Shown piece after piece: positions 10,501 to 22,500 of a stretch of DNA of 64,000 nt. A program made the position numbers and the translations under genes. Below the pieces are notes generated by a model, which did not search any database, was not told where the DNA came from, and saw only the letters and a list, made by a program, of their open reading frames with translations. Numbering within the stretch: the first letter of the stretch is position 1; every line of letters starts with the position of its first letter. The DNA is from Actinernus sp. WN-2022. Taxonomy: Eukaryota > Cnidaria > Anthozoa > Actiniaria > Actinernidae. The DNA lies in NCBI GenBank assembly GCA_030867875.1, contig JAOWCC010001501.1, positions 23,123,036-23,187,035 on the forward strand, read 5' to 3'.

Positions 10501-13500
10501 TGTAGCGCTCCTCCTCAATAATACAATACAATCTTCAACCTGTTATTAGGAACACCACTGTAGGAATTATTTAACTTGAATGTCGTCCAGGCCCTTTTTG
10601 CCTAGCCTGCTATGCAGACGTATTTTTTCACTCTCATAAATTCGAAGAAAAAAGTAACATCTGCTTACCCGAGCACTTAATTAGTTTCCAATATGCAAGC
10701 ACGACGTCAGCACGTTTGTTTTATTTTCTGCCCAATCAAAGCCATTGTTAGAATTTTAGTGAATTGGCGCGCCATTGAACACTCTCTTATGATTGGTCAA
10801 TGGCAAATGTATTGTCTGAATCCTTTTAAATGCAACATTACGTCACTTTCCAGGATATGGAAGGTAAAATCTGATTGGTTCATAACACAATGAGGTGTGC
10901 ATATTGGAAACTAATTAAGCGCTCGGGTAAGCAGACGTTACTTTTTTCTTCGAATTTATGAGAGTGAAAAAATACGTCTGCATAGCAGGCTACTTTTTGC
11001 CTGATGCGGCCCAATTATTATTATAGTTGACAATTTTGAGCATGCTATGGAACAACACTGATTGCAATCAAAATTTTTTATCAGACACAGTGAGGTTTTA
11101 CTTCACATGAAATATTACCAACATTATTACTCGGACCACATAAGTGGGTCCGAGGCTTAAAATGTGTCCTGTGTCTTCCTCCCCCCCCCCCCCCCCCCTG
11201 CTCCCATCAATGACATAAGTGGGAAACTGCATAGTACATGTAGGTCCATTACTGTGTTATCAATGTGGGATAACTGAGTTTCTCAGATTACATGGCTACA
11301 CTGCACCAACGAATCAAGACTTTGATTTACCTTTTAATTTCTTCCCAACCTTATGATTATTCCCAAAGGAACTTTTATTGACCCAAACATACATGAATCT
11401 TTTCATAATTTGCTGCAATTCTTGCTTTTTGAAAAGCATGTTCTACAATGATTCAAACAGCTATAATATAGTCAATGACAACAACAGAACAAGGTCTGTG
11501 CCCCAGCATATCTGAAAACATTATCGGATTATCAGGAGGTTAGATGTTTTTGTGACGATATAAGGGCTTTTAGATGTCATATTGAAAACACATTAGCATG
11601 AAGACAAACATTGACTAAAAGGTTAACTCTTGCACTGGTAAAAAAAATACTTATTTCCAGTGTCACGTTTTAATATATGCACATGCTAACTTACATGTGC
11701 CTGAACCTGTTTGCATAATAAAAGCCCTGAATATAGCTATTTACATAACTGACCTATCAGCCAAACATTTTCTGAATTAGCAGTGCAAACTTATTGCTAA
11801 CTTGTGACAGCGCTAGGGGCCCTTTTAATTACTTTAAAAAAAATCCAGATCAACCCCAATTTACTTGAATTTACGTGACTCTAAATAAACTTTAGAGGCG
11901 AGAAAACTCATGTACATTACTTTTATTTAATATTTTATGAACACAAATGTCGGAATTAAAGTTTTAGAAATGATTGTCAAGGTCAACGAAATGATGAAGA
12001 ACTTCGGAGATGTCACATGGAACTCAAATGAGTGACATTCATAACTGCAAATAGCTTCAACAAACCAGGTTTCAGTTTTGAAAAAAATGTCAAAGTTGTT
12101 TTAAGAAAACCGACGTCCAAGTGAAAGCTGCATGCAGATTCTAGTTAAAATTATAATTTCTATAAGTTACATTTCAAATTTAATACTTACACTTCAAATT
12201 CTTAAAACTTCCTCACATGTGTCGTTCGAGAATTGTACAATAGATCAGAACTTTCCATAGCTTCCCCCCCCCAAAAAAAAGTGACTCCCAAAAATCCCCT
12301 TTTTTAGAATTGTTCACCCACTTTGAATATTTTAATTCAGTAAAAATTCTTGAAGTGGAAAATAATAACATTTATATACACTGTAGTGCAAATTCTATAT
12401 GGGTATATTCAAATACACTTTGTCAACAAGGTTATTTTTGTGATATGGACTGCTATTGTGGTGCAATGTGCTGCCGTGCAGTTTACAATCATGAGTGATT
12501 GTTAGTACCTCAGAATACCAGACTGTTGTCACGAGACAATCCCCTACTCTTTCTCGAAATACGACAACAGGTTATTTTATGGCCCCCTCGTATAGATTAG
12601 AAGAGGAAGGAGACAAGGCCAATGGATTATACATCCCTTTATTCAAAGGATGCAGCCAGGATTTGAACCCCTGTCCTCCCACACTCTAGACCGTGCTCTA
12701 CCAACTGAGCTAACCAGTGAGGTGGTTATTGTGAAATTCTACATGACTTTTGAATTATGTATATTAATGGTGTCTTGGGTTTCAAACATCTATTTTTTTT
12801 AAATGACTGAATTTTCAGAGCTTTAACTGAAATCATCTAAATCCTGTTAAGTTTTTATACACTTTATGCATGCTTACCTGCATCAAATGAGCTATGAAAA
12901 GGACAATGTTACTAAATGGTGGTCTTCTGATTGGATTATGATCCCAGCAACTATAATAAAAGAAAGGGTCAAAAAGAACAATTTTTTATTAAATGATAAA
13001 TTATGATAAAATGAAATTTTACCAACACTGGAAACTGCAGGCGTTTGGTTAGCTACAATGTACAAAATGTAGTATTTTAAAAGAAGATGACTGTGTGACT
13101 GGCTTATGATTAGTTTCAGACTCATAGATTTGCTTCCCGGGTGCATTGATATTGTGGTTCCATTACATCAGCCAACCCCTTCTCATGCTCTAAGCTGCAA
13201 ACATTTCATTTGCCATCATGGCAACTTGGGTGACCACCAACCTTGTGACTGCACTAATTGCTTGAAGTTCACAAAAAAACAGAAAGTAGCTTTTTCCAAT
13301 GTTTCTAATTAATATGTAGATTTTAAAAAGGCAGCATACATGTAGTTGCAAAACCCTGGCAACATAGCTATACTGCAGCCACTGAAAAAAAACCAGCTTA
13401 GAGTACTGCTTTCAAGATTTCAGTGCCACCCAAACTAGTAATAACCTACTGGAAGCAAGCACTGTTTATCGCTACTGAGTGTTATCCTTCCCACGAAAAT

Positions 13501-16500
13501 CCCACAAAAATGTATGTTTGTTAAGTAATGGTCAACGTAAGAACTATAGTAAAAACAATAGAACTGCGGCAATGAGCATATCCTCACAGTCGATTTTGCC
13601 TGAATATGACTTAAGTGCTGTATGAGATGTCTACAATCCAAACTACCGGTACACCCAGTAAAGTAGTTTTTATGCTATGGGCTATTTTTACTGTGAAAAC
13701 TCAAAGAAACCATCATCCAGCCAATCGGAAAGGGAGAAAACAAAAGATTGTTCAATCGCAAATTTGATAACTTTCCCCACAGTCGATATTCTTCGCAATT
13801 AAACCATAGTCATTTTGATCAGTGCTATTATTCTTAGCCGGACCACTACTTAATGAAAACACCTGTGAACATGGGGTGTAAGAAATTGATCATACAAATG
13901 TATACCTCATTTTCATTTATTGAATATGTTTCATAAATGCAATGTTCCTGGGTGTTTTAATGATCAAACAGGCATTTTCATGGGATTTTTATGGGAACGA
14001 GGAGCAGTAGTGTAATGTACATGTAGCTGGGTATACAATTGAAGACCTCGGAGGAAGAATGACCTACATGTAAGTAGTATGTTCCCTGCAAGAATCATGA
14101 ACACACACAATACTCAGTTTCAGTCCAAAAGTTTTTTTAGTTTCAGTTTAAGTATTAAAGTGTGGTATGTAATCAACTAAAGTCGATTGAGGTATGCTAA
14201 CTGCCATGGAAAGCGAGTAGCAGCTGACGTTTCGAGTGCTAGCCCTTTGTCAGAGCTAGCCCTTCCTCTGACGAAGGGCTAGTGCTCGAAACGTCAGCTG
14301 CTACTCGCTTTCCACGGCGGTTAGCATACCTCAATCGACTTTAGTTGATTACATACCAGTGTTTATCTTCCCCACCGACGCAGAGCAACACTAGTTTTTA
14401 CAGGAACTAGTTGCCTATCGTAAGTATTAAAGTGCCTGATATACAGTGTAGCTAACACTAATCCTGCCAGCACTCAGGCACAAAATACTACTTTAATTAG
14501 GCTGTTCTTCCACCAAGGTCTTCAATTTACAATAGCTATTAAAATGCACTCTATAGCTACAAATTTACCTTGTCATGAGTTGTTCAATAGGTTTAGGGAT
14601 GTTATTTATGATTGGTGGTCTTTTCCCTAAAACAAAAGACCACTGACAGTCAATCAACACAATAATGTACCAGATGTATTACACATTTTTCTAAATTATT
14701 TTTCCTTATTATCCCTAATATAAATACACAACTCACAACCCATGTGGTGTGGGGTCCTGGCCCACAATACACGCAAATGCCATGTACAGGTTTATAATTC
14801 TACTATACACATGCTCTTTAATACAGGTAACTCAGTCAGTATATTGGAAATAATAAAATTGCTTCATAGATAATCAATGAGATTCAACTTCTTGTTCATT
14901 AGGGGAAGCCAGGTAATTCCTACACTAACCTCCAGTACAACTAGTGCTCAGCTAATAAATTATCATAATGCACAAATGCATGCCAGTCCAGGAGGAATTA
15001 AACATTCAAACTGTTATAAAATGCTGAGCCAGAACCACAATGAACTGACTCTGTCCCTTGACAGGACTTATATAATAATACTATTACCATAACAATAGTA
15101 CATTACTAGTGCCATGACCCATCGTTCTACTGAGGAAAATATTTATCTCTCGTTCCCAAACTCATACTTTGTTTGTCCATTACTAGAGAAACAAGTTTTT
15201 CTTGGCACTGTAAATTTTACCTTCAAAATTTAATAACCCCTCTTCACATGTTGATATGAACTGTACCCAACACAAAACCCGAAATCTTACCCGAAATAAA
15301 CACACAGTGTTAACCAGTGATAAAATACTAAACTACAACAGTATAATATGCATGAGTGGGCAGACTATGGGAGCGATTTACGGCAGTTACTGTATACGGT
15401 ATGTACATGTACATGATTGTATATGGCTTCCATTGACATTAAAATCATGGTTTCTCCATTGTTTATAATCCAATCACAATGCAGAGTTACAGTTTTGATG
15501 TATTTCTTCACCGCTCATATGAAATCTGCTCTACATGTAGGTTACAATATTAGAGATTAATGTTCAAATTTCGTGCATTGTACAAAATCCAAGCATGTGA
15601 TTGGCTAATGAGCGTGCATTATTGGTGACCACAGCACTCGACCCAGACCCTCTCTTACCTAGGGAAAGGGAGACCTAGTCATTCGCTTAGTTACGTGTTT
15701 GGACGGCTTGGAAAACTTCATCCCATATTAAACAGTGAAAATGCAGACAATTACTAGAAAGGTAACGGCAGGATTGAACTCTGTTGCCTGTGTGACAGAA
15801 GATATATATTTTGAGGCGAACATTTGCATAATCGCTCATTGGAAATGGCTGATTTGCGAGTGCTGGAAGTACAACTTTACAACTTTACAAGTCAACATGT
15901 GTCCGAGTGAACAAAGGTTTCTACAACACACTAGTAGTCTTACTTAAGAAATGGATTGTATTTCCGAGACCTTACTCTGTCAATAAGAGGAGAAAATTAA
16001 GCGAGAATTCAGTGTATGGTTCGAAAACCCAGGATATTTGATTTGGAAAATGTTTGCATCGGAGCCGAGCACATGGCCGGAGGCCGGTTTCGAGTCAAGA
16101 TTTCAATTCACTCACTGCCACTGAATCTGCAGGTTAGTTATTTTCGAATGAAAGAAACTATTAAAGAAAGCAGACTATCTAGGAGTTAAGCCGGCTAAAT
16201 AATTGAAGAGAAACGTTTTCGAGTTAAATGTACAATCATACTATTCGCCTCACATTATGTTTTCAGGCAAACATTTGCATAATCGTTTGTTAGAAATGGC
16301 TGATATGCAAGCGCTGGAAGTACAACAACTAACAAGTCAACATGTGTCTGAGTAAACAAAAGTTTCTACAACACTCTAGCAGTCCAAACTGAAGAAATGG
16401 ATTTTATTTCCGGCGAGACCTTACTCTGTCAATAAGAGGAGACAATGAAGCGATAATTCAGTGGAAGGTTCGAAAATCTAGGATATTTTTATTTGGAAAA

Positions 16501-19500
16501 TGTTTGCATCAGAGCCGAGCACATGGAGGCCGGTTTCAAGATTTCAATTCACTGGAATCTGCAGGTTAGTTATTTTCGAATGAAAGAAACTATTAAAGAA
16601 AGTAGACTATCTAGGAGTTAAGCCGGCTAAATACTCGATATTTTAATACATGGCTCCAAGAGAAACTTTTTCGAGTTAAATGTACAAACATGTACTCGCA
16701 AGGCGTCAACTAAACTGACCGAACGCCAAAGTAAATTATTCTTTGCAAAGTTATCTACTTCTGTTTTTATTCATTGTCTATTGAAATGACGTTTCTTTGT
16801 GGAGATATTTACCGTAAAATGATTTAATTCATGCGAAATATTTGACTTCTTTATGAAATTGTTATTGACAACTGATTTCAATTGAAATTCATGGCTGACA
16901 GTGCACTCAGTTTGAATATTAAAAGGGTTAGAGACTTTATGTTTGTACTTTATCGGCAAAATACAGTCACTTGCTGACTGTACGATGAACTCAAAATTTC
17001 TTCATACTGCATTCGGCCTTCGGCCTCATGCAGTATTCATTATTTCTCGTTCATCGTACAGTCAGCGCGTGCCTGTATTTGTCGATAAAGAACTCACAAG
17101 CAGTCTCTAACCCTTACATAATACATGGGCACACAGAGATATGGAATTTATCTTCGAGTGTTCAACTCGATATCTCACAAGTGATCACAAGTGAGCACAG
17201 CGAATGAGTGAGATATTGAGTTGAATACGAGAAGATAAATTCCATATCTCACAAGTGAGCACAGCGAATGAGTGAGATATTGAGTTGAATATGAGAAGAT
17301 AAATTCCATATCTCACAAGTGATCACAAGTGAGCACAGCGAATGAGTGAGATATTGAGTTGAATATGAGAAGATAAATTCCATATCTCACAAGTGATCAC
17401 AAGTGAGCACAGCGAATGAGTGAGATATTGAGTTGAATATGAGAAGATAAATTCCATATCTCCAAGTGCCCATGTATTGTTTTATTTATTTTATAAACAA
17501 TACTTGGACCCAGTTGTTTGAAGCAAGGGTAAGTGTGTGACATGGAAATCACTGATTGGCTGAAACTAGGCAATATCCCCGGCAAAATTTTGTTCATGAT
17601 TTCATGAACCAGCATGAAATGTTCATGAAAGTTCATGAACAGTTCTTGATATGTTCTTGACTGGCAATTGTCTCAGTTCGTGAACTAAAATTAATGAAAT
17701 GTTCATTGAACTGTTCATGAATATTTCATGGTCACTGATAAATACCAAATATGTTCATGAACTTATGATGAATTGTTCATGAATGGAACGAAATACAATT
17801 TTTCTTGAAAGGTTTACTGAATTATTTCAAGAACATTTCATGAACATTTCAAGAACCTAAGATGGTTCAGGAGAGTTCATAATTAATTCATGAAATACAA
17901 TAATGAATCTCTAATGAACTTTCATGAACTCGTGAACTGTTATAATTTCACAAAATAATAAGTTGAAGAACCTTTCATGAACATTTTAAAAATGCTAGAA
18001 AGTTCATGAGAGTTAATAACCGCTGATGAACTTTTACCAACCCTATATTATTCTTGAGACCACATTCAAACTGTAATCAACATAGCAATAGCTTTTTTTC
18101 CATGGTCTATTAGCTCCTAACACTAACAAATTTAAGACCGCTGTACCGCCAACATTTTATTGAATCAGGAGAATGGTTTAATTTTTTTAATGTTGTTATC
18201 ATATTACTAAGTATGTCTCCTTTTATCATGGCATTATTATTAACCTAGTTGTTATTATTGTAAATTGTGTTTTTAATTTACACTGATGTGATATGGTTAC
18301 ACCGTTTTATCAGTTAATAAAGTAGAAGTAGAACCCATCTGGCAGACAACATAATCAATGAAACAACAATGCATTGTCTTTTCGGTTCAAAGGAGTTCGT
18401 TCAGCCAAGTTCTCCTTGCGAAATGAATTGTCAGGTTTCTCAGGGAATCCTTAAGGAACAGAGACTACTGCATGGAAAGGCTACATAAGTATTTTATTTG
18501 AAGGCAGGATAAACATCACAATAAATACAATGAAATGAGAAATAAAATAAGTTAAATTAAGATAGCAGTCGTGTAAGGAGGCTGAGGGCTGAGACTAAAA
18601 TAATATTAAAGGGATACCCGAGTGAAAAACACATTGGGGCTCAAAAGAATCTTCAACATGTTCTTTGTTCAGAAAATGTATTAAAATTCGATCAAACGTT
18701 TTTAGTATTAAGAACAAGCACCTCAAAGTTGGCCCCGCGAAGACATGGGCGCCGCCATCTTTGTTTGCATTTACGGAAGTGACGTCACTTCGTCCCACCA
18801 GCGTATCGCGGCTACTTGTCTTTGTATGATTTTCACACGCTCGGAATTAAAGTGGATATATTTTCATCGAGATTGCAGAGGAATTCTTACAGAAACCGGA
18901 ATTATGATGAAGACGACATTATGAGAAAAGTTCAGAAGACTGGGAGGAGGAAGAAAAGCATTGGGAAGGCGAGAAATTATCAGACGAACAACAAGGTCTC
19001 GTAACTGCCATTTAATAACAGCAAAACAACATGGCTTAAAAGACTCGAGTGACTTCTGAATAAGTATAAGAACTACAATGTATGTGAGGTACAGTTAAGG
19101 CGTTTATCATCCTAAAAACACCTAATAAGTGAGAGAGTGAGAACGCTGGTGGGACGAAGTGATGTCACTTCCGTAAATGCAAACAAAGATGGCGGCGCCC
19201 ATGTCTTCGTGGGGCCAACTTTGAGGTGCTCGTTCTTAATACTAAAAACGTTTGATCAAATTTTAATACATTTTCTGAACAAAGAACATGTTGAAGATTC
19301 TTTTGAGCCCCAATGTGTTTTTCACTCGGGTATCCCTTTAAGCATCACTGACAGCATTCTCCTGGTTATTTTAGACTAAGAGTTGACTTACCAATTTGAC
19401 TGGCTTGTTCAAAAAGGAAATTCCCATCGTTTATATAAGCAAAGTATTGCTGTCTGCCCCTTTGAAAATGTGTATTTCTGCTTAGAAATTCGAACAGAAG

Positions 19501-22500
19501 AACATAGGACCTTCGATCTCCGACTCTTACTTTTACGAGTTAAGACTGGAACCACGTTGACCATATTTGGTTGGAAGAGTTGCCAGACCTCCAGGGGCGG
19601 TTATTCTTTGAAGGGATGTGTGTTGCTCGGTTGGACTTCGAGTTTTACAAGCTCTGACAATGAAAGGTCAATTCAAAGAGTATTCCAAGCACAATATTCT
19701 TTAGATGGAATGATAATAATAACCGCTGCAACTGAGAGGCATCACTAGTTCTGGATGGCACGATTTAATGGAGAAATATGTACAGTAGCCGAGTAGGTAA
19801 GCTAAAAATGTCTTACTTTTATACTACCACCTGGAAATACGACATATGTGCTTTCAGTTACACTTTCAGTTTCACGCAACAGTCACTACCTAAAACCACT
19901 ATTATAGCTTAGAGTTTTCTTGTAATTCAGTTCGTTTTAATAGATTATTGCTCACATAGAATATACTTCAAATAACATGAATGTCAATGTGGTAAAATCC
20001 TTCCCGAACATGTCATCAAAAATGGCTGTTATTTTATCTGACATTATCTGAAATTATTTTATCTGACATTATCTGACATTATTTTATCTGGGGGCCCTGT
20101 ATTCATTCAGCAAAATTCGCATTAATCTTTCGTAAAACTGTTCTTACCACGAAAATATTTCAGTTGTGACTTTTGTAGATCTTATAGTTTGGAATAAAGT
20201 TTATATTTTGTATACGTGAATCGAAGTTCTAAACCCTGCGGCGTAAAATTTTCAAACCAAGAGATTACTGTTTGATGGCCTACGGGATTCACAGAACAAC
20301 AAATCCTACTAAATTGTCAATTTTAAAAGCAATTCTAATCATAATTCCAGATTTGTTGGTTATATTGTTGCAGGTCTTGGAGTTGCAGATCCATTTAAGC
20401 TTGCCAAGTCTTGAAATAAACAGGGGCAAAGTCAAATGCATCAGTACACATGATGTATACGTAGTGACTGAAAAACCGAATCGCTTGAATTTAGAACTAG
20501 AAATTATGCTATAGATAATAAACTAAAAGTTGGACCAGCATGAAACATGCATTAAATCTTTATTGATGTTGTTTTTATGTTACTTTATTTATAATTGTAT
20601 CATGGTCAAATCTGCTGTCTGATGTGTTCATGTCCGATTCATGAACTATTCATGAATCTACCAAATCTAATAAATTTTATGAAGTTACTGCTTGTAAATG
20701 TTCATGCCTGATTAATGAACTGTTCACGAATCTAACACAAATCTATTTGAACAGTGACTGTAAATGTTCATGCCTTATTCATGAACTGTTCATGAATCTA
20801 CACAAATTTATTTGAACAGTGCCTGTAAATGTTCATGCCTGATTCATGAACTGTTCACGAACCATTGTCATGAAATGTTCATGTACTTTTAGGTCATGAG
20901 ATGTTCATGAAAATCATCTTTCACGAATGTGGTCATTTAATGTTCATTCCCATTCATGAACAGTTCATGAATATTTCATGAATGTTCATGGACATAAATT
21001 CATGAACCATTCATGAATTGTTCATCAAAGTTTCGCCGGGGATCCACTCGCATAAAATTATCGTATTTTACGTGTGTTCAGATACGATGTTTTCTCAGTG
21101 CTGGAAATCCTTGCAAAACACTGTAGTTTATAAAATAAAATAATTTGGTATACCATATTACGTAACTTAAAAGTTGATCAAGATTTCATTACTTACCGGT
21201 ATTGAGGAACAGGACAGAAAATGTAAGAAAGGGTGGAAATATAGAATGTGTTTATTTTAGCCATCATATTTTACCACAATAGTCTGTGCTTAAGTGAACC
21301 ACATCTGGCATTTCCAAACCCCACTGGCTTCTAATGAAACTCCTGATATGTTGTCCAATGTATTTGCAATATGAACATCCAACATTAGTGGCCTATAGCT
21401 AATACTTCCAATCATTATGATGATAAAAATTATGATGTTTACCTAAATGCACTGCCCACATTATCCTGAAGGGAGGAGATCCTGCCATTTCTTCAAATGG
21501 CTTGCGACGAGTTATCATTTCCCACAGAATGATTCCAAAACTACAAGATTCAAGTATAAAAAAGTATATACATTCAGTGCAAAAAACAAACACAGAAACA
21601 GCCACATCACCCAATACTGTAGCACAATCTCCAACCTTTCATTTATTGCAGTGGCCTGCAACTGGCACTAGTACCATATTGTAACTGAAGGTGGTGATTC
21701 TAATAAGGCAACCAAACATAAAGCCTGGGTCTTAGTTCAGGGCAGCAGAGGTTGACCACTGAAACTCTTTAAAAGCTATCACAGCTCAATTAAAACATAA
21801 AAGGTCAGAAAACGTGATAATTATTATAAATGTTTTATGGTTGTCTATCATAATGCAAAATGATTAATTAGTTTGGAAATAGACTGAGTAATAATTATTA
21901 AAAAATAAATTAACATAACACAGTAAATTTGCCTATCTTGAAATCATTGCTAAATAAAGTTTCTAAATAGTTATGAACACCCTCCATTTACAATCTGCCA
22001 AAACCACATCAAGTTTCAAAGTTTCAAAACATTTACGTTCCTGAGTACGTCATTTGTTTGTTTATGAATCTAGCAGTCCTCAGAAGAATGTGACTGTGGC
22101 CTACTAGTGTGGTTCAGTATCAGTTGTGCTTTTAACGGGTTTAATAAAAATAATGTTATTGTTTTTGATGGAGGGATTAAAAACAATTCATGCTAGCTGC
22201 TAGTTCCTCTTTAATAACCCAAGTATCGGATCAGGACTTCTAATAGGATGTGCTGATGTGATTTCACACAATCGGTCTCAAATCGCATCTGCCACGTAAT
22301 AATCAGTGAACAATTATGCAATTTGAAAGAAGTAAAGCAAAAACTCTCCTAATACCTACAATATATTAGAAATTTTCAGAATACTTAAACGTGATTAAGC
22401 TAATTTAACTTCCAAAACACAGGCTAGCTACAATGTACATGTACAAGTACAAGTAGCTGCACGCTCTGATGCCACGAGTGAATTGACAACCAGGCGTGCC

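Larger units (their letters stand above)
9738..11015. mobile_element. Non-autonomous DNA transposon with nested MITE and SINE
   Basis: Left terminus 9738-9773 (attgggctgcgtcaggcaaa, then aagggcctggaagaca) has an inverted partner split into 11001-11015 and 10580-10602. The split is caused by the 390-bp MITE at 10603-10992. Without that insertion the element is about 880 bp and carries SINE family C inside. No transposase coding seen. Confidence 0.75.
9626..12877 (-). other. TAK1 intron 10
   Basis: Contains the nested transposon stack at 9738-11015, SINE family C at 10183-10357, a poly-C run at about 11180-11200 and SINE family A copy 2 (12366-12722). The stretch 11016-12365 is AT-rich and otherwise featureless. 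Confidence 0.75.
14627..21442 (-). other. TAK1 intron 8 (6.8 kb, transposon-rich)
   Basis: Contains the tandem duplication at 15814-16690, fold-backs at 16925-17113 and 17120-17478, and a 3.5-kb inverted-repeat element at 17577-21041 that itself contains a TTAA-flanked element. 14627-15813 and 21042-21442 show nothing recognised. Confidence 0.75.

Noticed and set aside
17150..17470. CRISPR-like array
   Set aside because: Units are contiguous with no unique spacers, lie inside a fold-back, and the genome is eukaryotic.
19383..19748. 121-codon open frame as a transposase gene
   Set aside because: No catalytic motif or family similarity recognised. Length is compatible with chance in a 3.5-kb element.
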